Positions 1 through 9,157 of a stretch of 64,000 nucleotides of DNA are shown here, in pieces. The first letter of the stretch is position 1. The number at the start of each line of letters is the position of its first letter. Below the pieces are notes generated by a model. That model was not told the DNA's origin, ran no database searches, and was given only the letters and a program-made list of their open reading frames with translations. The stretch comes from Streptomyces phaeolivaceus (GTDB lineage: Bacteria > Actinomycetota > Actinomycetes > Streptomycetales > Streptomycetaceae), in contig NZ_CP045096.1 of NCBI RefSeq assembly GCF_009184865.1, positions 5,270,001-5,334,000 of the forward strand, written 5' to 3'. The translations under genes were made by a program, and so were the position numbers.

Positions 1-2512
1 TCTTCTTGTCCAGCTTCACCAGCGTCAGCCGCACCGACTTGGTGAGGCCGGCGTCGACCGTGTGGTTCACATGGCCGGGGTCGCCGACCCGGACCGTGGT
101 CCGGCCGTACGCGTCGACGTCGGAGTCGATCGCGCGGTTCGAACCGGCGTCCTTCACCGTCCACTTGAGGGAGGCCCGGCTCGGCTTGCCCGGCAGCGTG
201 CTGGTGTCGACGCCGCCGTAGTCGAAGGAGACCCGGTAGGTGGTGTTCGGCTTCAGGCCCTGGGCGCTGCCGATGTAGTACTCGCCGCCCGCGTCGGTGA
301 CCGCGGTCAGACCGCGGTCCGACAGCGACGACGTCGTGTCGAGCTTCACCCTCACGCCCTTGACCGGCGGTTCGGACGGGTCCTGGACGCCGTTGCCGTT
401 GACGTCGTACCAGACCCGGTTGCCGATCTGGACGGGCGCCCGGTCGCAGACCAGCTCCAGGTCGGCGAGGCCGTTGCCCTTGCCGAAGAGCAGGGCGCGG
501 CCCGCGGCCTTGTCGCTCCAGGTCCGCTGGACCGTGAGGTTGCCCTCCGTCTTGCCCTTGTCCGCGTTCCAGCGGCGGACGCCCTGCTCCCAGGGGTGCG
601 GGTCGAACGGGTCGTAGACCGTGCTCCACAGCCTGTTCCGGTACGGCTGGAGGGCCGTGCCGCCCTGGGTGACCTGGTCCTCGTGGGCGCCGTCGAGCCG
701 GGTCGAGTCGGCGTAGAACTCGCCGTGGCCCGGCCCCTCGTCGTTGTTCGGCAGCGCGCCGTAGAGCGCGTCGCAGCGGGCGTTGTTCTCCAGCGTGTAC
801 GTCGTCCGGGACGTGCACACCCGCAGGACGTCACCGGCGGCGATGGCCCTGACCAGGGTGTTCTTGCGGGCGTTGAAGGGGTACGTCGCCGTGCCCTGCA
901 TATCGGCGAAGCGGTCCCGGAAGCCGAGGATCAGGTCGCCGTTGTCGGCGATCTCGATGTTGGCCAGGATCGGCTGCGGCGCGGAGACGAAGGAGAGGGG
1001 GCCGGGCTCGGGGACCCGCTGGTTCCAGGCCTCCCACATGGCACTCAGCGGCTGGCCGACGGTGGAGGGCTTGAAACAGCCGTGGCCGCCGGAGGCGGGA
1101 CCCGTACGGGGTGCGGGGACCGTCTGCGGTGCGGTGCTCGTGTGCGGCGCGGTGCTCGCGTTGGGGGCGGGGGCCGTGTGCGACCCGGTGTCCGACCCCG
1201 TGTGTGAACCCGTGTGCGAGCCGGTGTGCGGGCCGGTGTGCGGGCCGGTGTGCGACCCCGGCTGTGAACCGGAGTGGGCCCCGTCGACCCGGTAGGCGCA
1301 GCCGCGCGGGTAGTTCATCGCCGTGTGGAACAGGGGACTGAACGACCCCTTGGTGAACTCGTAGACGTGCGAGGTGACTTGCGACGGGTCGCCCCACGGC
1401 ACCTTCCTGGTGACCGTGTTCTCCGCGCCGCACACCCCGCCGACGAGCACCCGCCCACCGCGCACCCCGATGCCGTACGGGTGCCACGAGCCGGCGCACT
1501 CCTCCGGCCGGGGGATGACGTGCGACCGGTAGCGGCCCGGGTAGACCCCGTCGCCGTTGCCGTGGATCGGCACCGCGTACAGCCGGGAGTCGTTGAGGCT
1601 GACCGCGTACAGGGTCCTGCCGTCACCGGAGACGTCGACGTCGCCGATGCCCTCCCGGCCGACCCTGCTGTAGACCGGGTTGTCGCGCAGCCAGTGGTCG
1701 GCCTCGTCGTGCTCGGTCAGCAGGCCCGGCAGGGTGACGAAGGTGGTCACCCCGGAGGCGCTGTTGCGGCGGTAGATCGTGTTGGTCGCGCCCGCCGGAC
1801 CGTACGCCGCGTGCCGCTTGACCAGCGTGCCCATGTACGTGTTGCCGGTCCGGTCGTTGCCGATCCCGAACACGGCCCCCTGCTGGGTGTTGTTGGTCAG
1901 CGTCTCGACCGTGCCGCCGGGGTGGGCGCCGGAGAAGTTCCCCGGGAACCGCGTCAGACCCTTGTGGGTGTCGGGCGCGTCGCCCTTGGTGAGGTTGCAG
2001 GTCACCAGGTCCGGGTTCTCCTGGCAGTAGACCCCGGGCTCCCAGAAGCCGGTCGTGTACGTCGTGCTCCGGCCCCCGGCGACATCCACGACGCCGACGC
2101 CGCTGCGCATCACGTAGGGGCCGTCGCCGAGCCCCGCGAGCGCGGGCTGCAGGGTGCGCGGGTCGGGGTTGTAGGCCTGGACGCGGTACTTGGCGCCGCG
2201 CAGCGGGGTGGCCGACGGCTGGAACCAGGCGATGCCGTACGCGTTGGTCGTCCGGGTCACCACGGTCCCGTGGTCGTCGGTCAGCGTGACCCGCACACCC
2301 TCCCGGCCCTTCTCCAGACCGTGGTCGTACGTCCCGTCGGTGTCCACGTCGTTGACGACGCGTACGGTCACGTTGCCGTCGCCGGGTGCCCTGCCGTCCA
2401 CCGTGCTCCTGGCGCCGGGGGCGGCGGGGACCGCCTCGCCGGCCAGTCCGACCACCAGCGCCGCCGAGACGGCCAGGGCCAGACCCACACCCCCCGGAGT
2501 TCTTCGCTTCAC
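1..2512 (-). CDS. Secreted SdrD/Cna-B-like repeat protein, 3' end outside window
   Basis: This is a partial gene whose 3' end lies beyond base 1. I place the start at the GTG at 2512 because GAGGGA sits about seven bases upstream. Residues 1-30 form a signal peptide (KRR, a hydrophobic stretch, AxA-type cleavage). A Cna-B/SdrD-like beta domain follows (VRVVNDVDTDGTYDHG), then a region with sequence like secreted beta-propeller or esterase-like proteins. A Gly-Ser-His-Thr run of SHTGPHTG units lies near 1200-1270. A second SdrD-type domain (WYDVNGNGVQDPSEPPVKG, about 310-420) sits near the right end of the visible protein. In Gram-positive bacteria these domains form stalks of surface proteins. 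Whether a sorting signal follows cannot be seen. Confidence 0.85.
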   Translation of the reverse strand, partial: MKRRTPGGVGLALAVSAALVVGLAGEAVPAAPGARSTVDGRAPGDGNVTVRVVNDVDTDGTYDHGLEKGREGVRVTLTDDHGTVVTRTTNAYGIAWFQPSATPLRGAKYRVQAYNPDPRTLQPALAGLGDGPYVMRSGVGVVDVAGGRSTTYTTGFWEPGVYCQENPDLVTCNLTKGDAPDTHKGLTRFPGNFSGAHPGGTVETLTNNTQQGAVFGIGNDRTGNTYMGTLVKRHAAYGPAGATNTIYRRNSASGVTTFVTLPGLLTEHDEADHWLRDNPVYSRVGREGIGDVDVSGDGRTLYAVSLNDSRLYAVPIHGNGDGVYPGRYRSHVIPRPEECAGSWHPYGIGVRGGRVLVGGVCGAENTVTRKVPWGDPSQVTSHVYEFTKGSFSPLFHTAMNYPRGCAYRVDGAHSGSQPGSHTGPHTGPHTGSHTGSHTGSDTGSHTAPAPNASTAPHTSTAPQTVPAPRTGPASGGHGCFKPSTVGQPLSAMWEAWNQRVPEPGPLSFVSAPQPILANIEIADNGDLILGFRDRFADMQGTATYPFNARKNTLVRAIAAGDVLRVCTSRTTYTLENNARCDALYGALPNNDEGPGHGEFYADSTRLDGAHEDQVTQGGTALQPYRNRLWSTVYDPFDPHPWEQGVRRWNADKGKTEGNLTVQRTWSDKAAGRALLFGKGNGLADLELVCDRAPVQIGNRVWYDVNGNGVQDPSEPPVKGVRVKLDTTSSLSDRGLTAVTDAGGEYYIGSAQGLKPNTTYRVSFDYGGVDTSTLPGKPSRASLKWTVKDAGSNRAIDSDVDAYGRTTVRVGDPGHVNHTVDAGLTKSVRLTLVKLDKK

Positions 2513-2648
2513 GCCACGTCCCTCTTCTCGTGATGTCTGCCGAGGCGACGGAGCCCGATGCCCGAAGCCGACCCCTGCATTCATATGAAGTGCCAACCGC
2601 CACTAATCAGGCCGAACGGGGCACGGGAGGGCCGGAGGGCGGGCCAAG

Positions 2649-2798
2649 ATGTCGGAAATGTGGAGATTCGGGAGAGGTGAGGGGGCGGATGTGGGGCTGG
2701 ACGAGACGGGCGGGAGAGTGCGCCTGACGGTCGGCGAGTTCACCCGCGTGGCCCAAGCAGGCCGTCCTCGCATGGCGTACCGCGCCGAATCACGGTAG
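2649..2798 (+). CDS. Possible 49-residue small ORF in the gap between genes
   Basis: The 342-base gap between the start of the SdrD-like gene and the end of the phosphatase gene holds only this short ATG frame. It encodes a small charged protein ending GEFTRVAQAGRPRMAYRAESR-like sequence. A GGAGG lies about ten bases upstream of the ATG, which is far. I do not recognise a family, and it may be chance. No convincing terminator was found in the gap. Confidence 0.2.
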   Translation: MSEMWRFGRGEGADVGLDETGGRVRLTVGEFTRVAQAGRPRMAYRAESR

Positions 2799-2854
2799 GC
2801 CCCGGGCGACGGTGGGACGGGCCCCGGCTCCGCGGCGGGCCGTCGTCAGAAGGA

Positions 2855-5713
2855 TCAGAAGGACGGGTCCGGGTCCGCCAGGGACTGTTCCGCCCAGATC
2901 ACCTTGCCCTCGGGCAGGAAACGGGTGCCCCAGCGCTGGGTGAACTGGGAGATGAGGAAGAGACCCCGGCCGCCCTCGTCGGTGGTGCGCGGGTGGCGGA
3001 GATGGGGCGCGGTGGCGCCGCCGTCGAACACCTCGCAGATCAGGGTGCGTTCGAGGACGAGCCGCAGCCGGATGGGCCCGGCGGCGTGCCGGATCGCGTT
3101 GGTGACCAGCTCGCTGACGACCAGTTCGGTGGTGAACGCCAGCTCGTCCAGCCCCCACACCCCAAGCTGCCGTGTGGTGGTCTTGCGGGCCTCCGCGACC
3201 AGCGCCGGGTCGGCCGGCAGCTCCCAGGAGGCGACCCGGTGGGCGGGCAGCCGCCGGGTGCGGGCCAGGAGGAGGGCGACGTCGTCGGTGGGGCGGGCCG
3301 GGGCGAGGGAGTCGAGGACGCGCTGGGCGTGCCGTTCGAGGGAGGGCTCGGGCCGGGCCAGGGCACGGCACAGCGCCTCCCGGGAGGACCCGGCGAGCAG
3401 CCCGTCGGTGTGCAGGGCGATCACCGTGCCCTCGGGCAGCTCGACCTCCATCGCCTCGAAGGGCTGCTGGTCGACACCGAGCGCCGGTCCCTCGGGCAGC
3501 CTGGGGAAGGTGACCGTGCCGTCCGGGGCGACCAGGGCCGGGGCGAACGGCCCGGCGGCGGCCATGGCGCATCTGCCCGACACCGGGTCGTGGACGACGT
3601 ACAGACAGCGCGCCCCGACCGTCTCGCCGCTGCCGCCGCCCGGCTCGGCGCCCTCCTGCCGCGCCGACTTGGCGACCATGTCGTCGAGGTGGGCGAGCAC
3701 CTCGTCCGGCGGCAGATCGAGGTCGGCGAGGGTACGGACGGCCGTACGGAGGCGGCCCATGGCGGCGGCGCCGTCGATGCCGTGGCCCGCGACCTCGCCG
3801 ACGACGAGGGCGACGCGGGCGCCGGAGAGCGGGATGACGTCGTACCAGTCGCCGCCGAGACCGGTCAGCTCGTCGGCGGGCCGGTAGCGGGCGGCGACCT
3901 CGGCCGCGTCCTGCTCGGGCAGCCGGCGCGGCAGCAGGCTGCGCTGCAGGACGAGGGCGGCGTCGCGCTCGCGCGTGTACCGGCGCGCGTTGTCGACGCA
4001 GACGGCGGCCCGGCTCACCAGCTCCTCGGCGAGGCCCAGGTCGACGGCGTCGAAGGGGTCCAGGCGGTCGCGGCGGAAGAACGTGGTGATGCCGAGCGTG
4101 ATGCCCCGCGCCCGCACCGGAACGATCATCACACTGTGCAGTCCGAGTGCCTCCACGGGCACCGCCCGGCCGCCCGGGACCGCCGAGGCCCACTCCGCCG
4201 ACAGCGGGTCGAGCCGGGGCTCCGACCAGGACCGGCCGTCGACCAGCGCCCGTACCGGGGGCGAGCCGGCGGTGTACGCGGCGAGCGCGCCGATCTCCAG
4301 GACGGCCTCGGGGACGCCGGCGTGCACGGACTGCTGCGCGATCCGCCGCAGCGGGACGGAACCGTCGCCGAGGGGGCCCGGCTCGGCGCCGCTCAGCACG
4401 GAGTCCAGCAGGTCGACGGTGACGAAGTCGGCGAGCGCGGGGACGACGACGTCGGCCAGCTCCTGCGCGGTCCGCCGTACGTCGAGGGTCCGGCCGATGT
4501 GCTCACCGGCCCGGTCCAGCAGGGCGAGGCGGGTGCGGGCGCGGTGCCGCTCGGACACGTCGATCACCGTGTAGTACACGCCGATGGGGCGCCCGAGGTC
4601 GTCTTCGAGCCGGGTGAACGACATCGCGTGCGCGGTCTCGCGGTACGGCGCCGACCGCACCCGGCCCACGTGTTCGTAGTCCAGCACGGGTACGCCGGTC
4701 TCCAGCACCTTGCGCATCTGCGCCTCGATGCGTTCGGCGTCCAGCCCCGGCTGTACCTCCGCGAGCCGCAGCCCCACCCGCTCGTGCGCCTGCCCGCCGC
4801 CGAACCGCTCCAACGCCGCGTTCGACCACACGAACCGCAGCTCCGTATCCACTATCGCGATCCCCACGGGCGACCACGCCGTCATCCGCTCCAGCACATT
4901 GCGACTCATGTCCCACCCGGGCGCCTGCGTCGCATCGGAAACGAGAGCGACCCAGTGGGCGGTGGGGGCGTGGGGGGTTTCCTGGGCCTCGGAAGCGGGG
5001 GCCGGCGCGGCCGGGGCCGGTGAGGCCGGGGGTGGCGAGGAGGAGGGGCGCGGGTGGGAGCCGGGGGCGGGGGAGAAGGGCAGACGGGCGGATGGGGTCG
5101 GGTGCGCGGATGGAATCGGGTGCGCGGGCGGGGAGGGGCGCCCGGATGGGGAGGGGCGCGCGGACGGGGAATGGGGTGCGGGCGGAGATTGGGGTGCGGG
5201 GGCAGGGGTGGTCCGCCGGACCGACGGTCGGCCGGGGTGCTGCGCGGGGGAGGGGCGGGCTCCAGGCTCCCGGGCCGGGGCGGCGGAGGGCCGTGGGGTT
5301 CCCGGCGCCGAAGCAGGCACCGGCCCGGCCGGAGGCGCGGTCGCCGTCGGTGGTGGCGTGGGTGCCTCCCGGGTGGGGACGACCCTGACCATCACCCTGA
5401 GGCGGTGGCCGTCGCGGTGGCGGGCCGTGAGGATGCCGGACCAGCCGCCGAGGGCGCGATGGGTTTCGGCCAGGCGGCCGATGTGCTCGCCGTCCTCGTC
5501 CACCAGGAGCGTACGGACGCTGCGGCCCAGGATCTCGGCCGCCGGATAGCCGAAGAGCCGCTCGGCGTCCCGGGTCCAGCTCGTCACGAACCCGTCCGCG
5601 TCGATCAGCAACGGCGCGGCGTCGGCCACGTCGAAGCGCTGACGGGAAACGGCACTGTCCCTGTCGGTCCCCACGGCGACCCTCTCTGTCGCTGAGACGC
5701 CCTCGGACACCAT
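2855..5713 (-). CDS. PAS-PAS-GAF-PP2C-HATPase stress-signalling phosphatase/kinase
   Basis: This 952-residue cytoplasmic protein fuses the two halves of a partner-switching module. Order: PAS (about 25-115), a Pro/Ser/Ala linker (about 118-255), a second PAS (about 265-385), GAF (about 395-560), an RsbU/SpoIIE-type PP2C phosphatase (about 590-800, GGDWYDVIPL near 621) and an RsbW-like HATPase (about 835-945, N-box ELVTNAIRHA, G-box GGRGLFL). Such Streptomyces proteins usually act on anti-sigma-factor antagonists by dephosphorylating and phosphorylating them. The ATG at 5713 has AAGGTG four bases upstream. The linker is built from PSxRPSP-like units that look recently expanded. No cognate antagonist or sigma factor is adjacent. 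A close relative in domain plan is at 47342-50482. Confidence 0.92.
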   Translation of the reverse strand: MVSEGVSATERVAVGTDRDSAVSRQRFDVADAAPLLIDADGFVTSWTRDAERLFGYPAAEILGRSVRTLLVDEDGEHIGRLAETHRALGGWSGILTARHRDGHRLRVMVRVVPTREAPTPPPTATAPPAGPVPASAPGTPRPSAAPAREPGARPSPAQHPGRPSVRRTTPAPAPQSPPAPHSPSARPSPSGRPSPPAHPIPSAHPTPSARLPFSPAPGSHPRPSSSPPPASPAPAAPAPASEAQETPHAPTAHWVALVSDATQAPGWDMSRNVLERMTAWSPVGIAIVDTELRFVWSNAALERFGGGQAHERVGLRLAEVQPGLDAERIEAQMRKVLETGVPVLDYEHVGRVRSAPYRETAHAMSFTRLEDDLGRPIGVYYTVIDVSERHRARTRLALLDRAGEHIGRTLDVRRTAQELADVVVPALADFVTVDLLDSVLSGAEPGPLGDGSVPLRRIAQQSVHAGVPEAVLEIGALAAYTAGSPPVRALVDGRSWSEPRLDPLSAEWASAVPGGRAVPVEALGLHSVMIVPVRARGITLGITTFFRRDRLDPFDAVDLGLAEELVSRAAVCVDNARRYTRERDAALVLQRSLLPRRLPEQDAAEVAARYRPADELTGLGGDWYDVIPLSGARVALVVGEVAGHGIDGAAAMGRLRTAVRTLADLDLPPDEVLAHLDDMVAKSARQEGAEPGGGSGETVGARCLYVVHDPVSGRCAMAAAGPFAPALVAPDGTVTFPRLPEGPALGVDQQPFEAMEVELPEGTVIALHTDGLLAGSSREALCRALARPEPSLERHAQRVLDSLAPARPTDDVALLLARTRRLPAHRVASWELPADPALVAEARKTTTRQLGVWGLDELAFTTELVVSELVTNAIRHAAGPIRLRLVLERTLICEVFDGGATAPHLRHPRTTDEGGRGLFLISQFTQRWGTRFLPEGKVIWAEQSLADPDPSF

Positions 5714-5723
5714 TATTCACCTT

Positions 5724-5766
5724 GTGTGATCGCAGGCAGGCCAACTTGTGACGGCGCAAATCACAC
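5724..5766. promoter_or_regulatory. Inverted GTGTGAT/ATCACAC arms upstream of the phosphatase gene
   Basis: GTGTGAT (5724-5730) and ATCACAC (5760-5766) are exact inverted copies 29 bases apart, just upstream of the start at 5713. They could be a paired operator or part of a structured leader. The spacing is too wide for a classic Crp site. The rest of 5767-6002 shows no gene or site I can support. Confidence 0.3.
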
Positions 5767-6002
5767 GGCCGCACGCCGTGGCGCACGGACCGGCACGCAT
5801 CCGGCCCCCCACCAGGCACCCGACCGCCGCGCACGAGCCCGACACCACCGGGCGCGATCGGGCGCGATCAGGCGTGATCGGGACGAAGCCGCCCGCACGA
5901 ACAGCCCGAAGCCGCACACACGGACGCCCCCGCCTCCGCCCGCCCATGCCGCCGTACGCCGGTAATGCGCCCCCGTACGCCCCCCAAGCTCCGGCGTGTC
6001 GA

Positions 6003-6047
6003 ATCGACCGCCCCCTCCGCGGGAGGGGTGCGGAGGGGGCGGTCGAT
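6003..6047 (-). terminator. Strong hairpin terminator of the ParA-like unit
   Basis: An exact 18-bp stem (6003-6020 with 6030-6047) around a 9-base loop lies 44 bases beyond the stop of the gene ending at 6091. The stem is very GC-rich with no clear T-tract, as is usual in Streptomyces. Confidence 0.85.
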
Positions 6048-6090
6048 GGCCGATTCCGGCCTGTCACGGGGGCCGGCCGGGCCGGGGGCG

Positions 6091-6483
6091 TCAGCAGTCG
6101 CGGAACTCCGGCGACTGGTTGAGGATCTGCGACCGCAGCGAGGTGAACCGGGCATACGTCGCCCCGCCGCGCGCCTCGGCCGGGAAGACCGCCACCCGGT
6201 GGCAGTTCTGGAAGGCGAGCGCCACCCCGAAGTGCCGCTCCAGGCTCCCCCGGATCGCGTCGCTGGACAGCGCCCGCAGCAGCTGCCCACGCTCCCGCTC
6301 CGACGGCGGCGGCGTCCGGTTGTCCGCGAACTCGGCGGTGCCCGCGCGCAGTTCACCGACGAGGGAGGCGATCAGGTCGTACGCGTACGGCAGCGACGTA
6401 CGCACCGTTTTCACGAACTCCTCCTCCCGCACCTCGCCCTTCTCGGCATCGGCGAGCAGCTGCGGGGAGACGTCGAGCGACAT
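6091..6483 (-). CDS. Conserved 130-residue protein coupled to a ParA-like ATPase
   Basis: A small soluble, mostly helical protein starting MSLDVSPQLLADAEKG with no membrane or signal segment. I recognise the neighbourhood type but not a function. Its ATG lies 17 bases after the stop of the ParA/CooC-like ATPase gene, with AGGAA five bases upstream. The two form a transcription unit closed by the hairpin at 6003-6047. The pairing suggests a partner or regulator of the ATPase. Cys at two positions (FQNCH, FRDC-end) is notable but no metal motif is evident. Confidence 0.8.
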   Translation of the reverse strand: MSLDVSPQLLADAEKGEVREEEFVKTVRTSLPYAYDLIASLVGELRAGTAEFADNRTPPPSERERGQLLRALSSDAIRGSLERHFGVALAFQNCHRVAVFPAEARGGATYARFTSLRSQILNQSPEFRDC

Positions 6484-6500
6484 GGATGTTCCTGTTCTGA

Positions 6501-7547
6501 TCAGAAGGAGACTATGGAGGGGATGGCGGGCGTGGCGGGGGCGGAGGGCTCGGCGGACCCGTTGTCGGACCCGGCGGACCCGCTGTCGGACCCGTCGGCG
6601 GCCAGCGCCTGCGGACCGTGGCGGAACCCGGGGTCCACCTGGGCGGCCAGATCGTGCCCGGTGGCGTCATTGGCCCAGGCGGCGGCGTTGCGGAGATGGA
6701 ACTCGACGGCATGGCGCTGGAAGGCGGCCCAGTCCTTCGTACGGGCGTCGACCGCGTCCTTCAGCAGGGTCAGCGCATGCAGGTTGTGCGCCTCCAACTC
6801 CCCGCGCTCCCGGCCCTGTTCCTGCGCGCGGACGTACGACGACTGCACGCAGTACGCCAACAGGTCGTCCCCGACGTGCTCCTTGAGGAAGAGCAGGTCG
6901 TCCTCGCCGGTGACCTTGTTGCCGACGACGGCGACCGGGACGCCGAACTCGGCGGCGTGCTCCTGGTACTGCCGGTACACCGACACGCTCTTCCGTGTCG
7001 GCTCGACGACCAGGAAGGTCATGTCGAACCGGGTGAACAGCCCGGAGGCGAAGGCGTCCGCGCCGGCGGTCATGTCGACGACGACGTACTCGCCGGGCCC
7101 GTCGACGAGATGGTTGAGATACAGCTCCACCGCGCCGAGCTTGGAGTGGTAGCAGGCCACCCCGAGGTCGCTCTCGTCGAACGCGCCGGTGACCATGAGC
7201 GGCACCCCGTCCACGCGCTCGACGTGCCGGGCGTGGATCTCGTCGTCGCCGAGGAGCCGCAGCAGCCGCGAACCCCGGCCCGGCGGGGTCGTCTTGACCA
7301 TGGCCGCACGCGAGACGATCCGCGGGTTGGTGCCCCGGAGGTGGTCCTTGATCTCACCGGTCCGCGCACTCAGCGGCGGCGCGCCGAACTCGTCCCCCTC
7401 GTCGAGGCCGAGCGCGTGCGCCAGATGCTGGTTGATGTCCCCGTCGATCGCCACGAGCGGCGCGCCCGAGCGGGCGAGGTGCCGGGCGAAGAGCGCCGAG
7501 AGCGTCGTCTTGCCGCTGCCGCCCTTGCCTACGAACGCCACACGCAC
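6501..7547 (-). CDS. ParA/MinD/CooC-like P-loop ATPase
   Basis: This 348-residue protein opens directly with a deviant Walker A, GKGGSGKTT (residues 7-15), typical of the SIMIBI class (ParA, MinD, CooC, NifH). It continues with YVVVDMTAGAD (Walker B region) and VVGNKV. Family members are ATP-driven switches that position cargo or help load metal. The resemblance to CooC is in the extreme N-terminal P-loop and overall length. The C-terminal 45 residues are a Gly/Ser/Asp/Pro-rich tail (SDSGSAGSDNGSA). The GTG start fits family N-termini and has GGGGTG upstream. It is first in a two-gene unit. No parB or parS site is visible, so a partition role is not supported. Confidence 0.85.
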   Translation of the reverse strand: MRVAFVGKGGSGKTTLSALFARHLARSGAPLVAIDGDINQHLAHALGLDEGDEFGAPPLSARTGEIKDHLRGTNPRIVSRAAMVKTTPPGRGSRLLRLLGDDEIHARHVERVDGVPLMVTGAFDESDLGVACYHSKLGAVELYLNHLVDGPGEYVVVDMTAGADAFASGLFTRFDMTFLVVEPTRKSVSVYRQYQEHAAEFGVPVAVVGNKVTGEDDLLFLKEHVGDDLLAYCVQSSYVRAQEQGRERGELEAHNLHALTLLKDAVDARTKDWAAFQRHAVEFHLRNAAAWANDATGHDLAAQVDPGFRHGPQALAADGSDSGSAGSDNGSAEPSAPATPAIPSIVSF

Positions 7548-8058
7548 GGACCGTCACCCCGCTCGCTCTCGTGTTCGTTCTCGGCGGCACCCTCGACGCC
7601 GATAATGAAAATGGATGTCATGAACGTAGGGTCGGGAGCGGGGGACGGGATTGTCAAATCCGCCCCATATCGACTTCCCTGGCAACTCCCCTTCGCCGGG
7701 TGGCGAGTTGGCGAACCCTTTGCGGTTCGTCGACCCGGCGTTGGGACGCCCGTGAGCCCCCCATGGGCCCCCGGAGGCACTGATTCCCTTTGTGCCCGAT
7801 ATATGCCTCGGGTGTGGCGCGGATGTGCCCGAGGGGCTGTCACGGGCCCGGCCCCGACCGGCGTTTCCCGAGGTTGACAGCCCCTACCCCTTGGTAAACG
7901 ATGTGCACACCCTGTGGCTCAAGTGACCCCTGAGCCCGGTGTTTTCTTCGACCACCCACAGCCCCGGCGCGGCCTCCGGCCGCCTCGTGCTGCCGTGCTG
8001 CCGCCGCGCCCGGGGTTCTCGTACGTTCCGACGTTCCGAGTTCGAGAATGGGATCTGC
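7548..8058. other. 511-base intergenic region with a candidate promoter
   Basis: This divergent region separates the ParA-like gene and the LAETG gene. TTGACA at 7874-7879 followed by TAAACG at 7895-7900 (15-base spacer) is a candidate promoter for the + strand gene. The rest shows no coding potential I trust; a short minus frame here overlaps the ATPase start and has no ribosome site. Confidence 0.45.
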
Positions 8059-9030
8059 ATGTCCATAGCGAGACGTGTCATCGTGAGCCGCCTGGTGGGG
8101 ACGGGCATCGCCGCTCTTGCGCTGAGCGCGGCGGTCTCCGGCCCGGCCTTCGCCCACGACACCCCCGGCGGCGGCGACGGCTGGGGCAAGAAGAGCTACG
8201 CCCCCGGCCAGGGCGCGGGCACGCCCACCGAGACCGACCGCTGCGAGTTCTCGCTGGACGGCGTGAAGTTCGCCGACTGGGTCAAGCTCGACGACCAGAA
8301 CCTCAAGCCCACCGACGACGGCAAGGTCCACATCAAGGTCCGCGCCGCCGCCGACGCCACGACCTGCACGGTCTCCCTCGCGTCCTACCTCGCCCACGGC
8401 CCGACCTTCGCCACCTCCGGCGAGCAGGTCTTCGTCGACTTCGACACGGTCACGGTCAAGAAGGGCGCGACGGACTCCCTCGACATCTCCGTCCCCGACG
8501 CGGGCTGCTACGCGCAGATCGACCTCTACCGGGGCGCCGTGAAGTTCGACGGCAAGCTCGACGCGAAGGACGGCTTCGAGCACGGCGACGTCCCCAAGGG
8601 CCCGGACCGCCCGGTCATCAAGGACAAGCTGATCGCGGCCTGGAACGGCGGCACGAAGGACTGCACGTCGGAGGAGCAGCCCCCGGCCGAGGAGAACCCG
8701 CCCGCCGAGGAGCAGCCCCCGGCCGACGACCAGCCGCCCGCCGAGGAGAACCCGCCGGCGGACGAGCAGCCGCCCGCCGACGACACCCCTCCGGCGGACG
8801 CGACCCCGCCGGCCGGCGACACCCCGAAGACCGAGTCCTCGCCCTCCCCGTCCCCCTCGGACTCCACCCCGGCCGCGCCCAACCCCAACGGCGGTGAGCC
8901 CGGCGACCTCGCCGAGACCGGCGGCGGCAACGCCATCCCGATCGCGATCGGCGCGGCGGGCCTGGTGGCCGCGGGCGGCGTCATCTTCGTCGTCACCCGC
9001 CGCAAGGGCGCGAACCGCACGGCCCAGTGA
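8059..9030 (+). CDS. LAETG-anchored cell-wall protein (sortase E type substrate)
   Basis: This 323-residue surface protein begins with a signal peptide (MSIARRVIVSRLVGTG, hydrophobic core, cleavage near GPAFAHD). An all-beta domain of about 170 residues follows with several Cys (DRCEF, TTCTV, AGCYAQ, KDCTS). Next come a Pro/Glu stalk of PPAEE/PPADD units and a C-terminal sorting signal LAETG, membrane segment and RRKGANR tail. Streptomyces class E sortases recognise LAxTG. I chose the ATG at 8059 because the upstream part of the open frame lacks any signal-peptide logic. A bidirectional hairpin (9055-9095) follows. The ligand or role of the head domain is unknown. Confidence 0.88.
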   Translation: MSIARRVIVSRLVGTGIAALALSAAVSGPAFAHDTPGGGDGWGKKSYAPGQGAGTPTETDRCEFSLDGVKFADWVKLDDQNLKPTDDGKVHIKVRAAADATTCTVSLASYLAHGPTFATSGEQVFVDFDTVTVKKGATDSLDISVPDAGCYAQIDLYRGAVKFDGKLDAKDGFEHGDVPKGPDRPVIKDKLIAAWNGGTKDCTSEEQPPAEENPPAEEQPPADDQPPAEENPPADEQPPADDTPPADATPPAGDTPKTESSPSPSPSDSTPAAPNPNGGEPGDLAETGGGNAIPIAIGAAGLVAAGGVIFVVTRRKGANRTAQ

Positions 9031-9054
9031 CGGACCGCCAACTCGTGTAGACGT

Positions 9055-9095
9055 ACGCGGCGCCCGACCTCTGTTTCCGAGGTCGGGCGCCGCGT
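9055..9095. terminator. Bidirectional hairpin between convergent genes
   Basis: An exact 17-bp stem (9055-9071 with 9079-9095) and 7-base loop lies 25 bases after the LAETG gene stop and upstream of the stop of the convergent gene at 9158, so it can serve both. Confidence 0.85.
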
Positions 9096-9107
9096 CGGCA
9101 TGCCCTG

Positions 9108-9149
9108 CTCGTGCCTCGGCTCTCGTGCCTCGGCTCTCGTGCCTCGGCT
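9108..9149. repeat. 14-bp tandem repeat, three exact copies
   Basis: CTCGTGCCTCGGCT occurs at 9108-9121, 9122-9135 and 9136-9149, followed by a degenerate fourth copy that runs into the end of the gene at 9158. Confidence 0.9.
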
Positions 9150-9157
9150 CCCGTGTC

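Noticed and set aside
62..2603. Several open frames of 100-420 residues on both strands near the left edge
   Set aside because: All are shadows of the minus-strand SdrD-like gene, which itself runs off the window edge.
5748..6122. Plus-strand coding region upstream of the phosphatase gene
   Set aside because: The frame is Arg/Pro-rich, crosses the strong terminator hairpin at 6003-6047 and has no start signal.
6091..7547. A ParAB partition cassette
   Set aside because: The 130-residue partner has no ParB HTH or CTPase motif, and no parS-like site is seen; the ATPase is as close to CooC as to ParA.
7529..7843. A 104-residue minus-strand frame upstream of the ParA-like gene
   Set aside because: It overlaps the ATPase start, has no ribosome site and has a promoter-like base composition.
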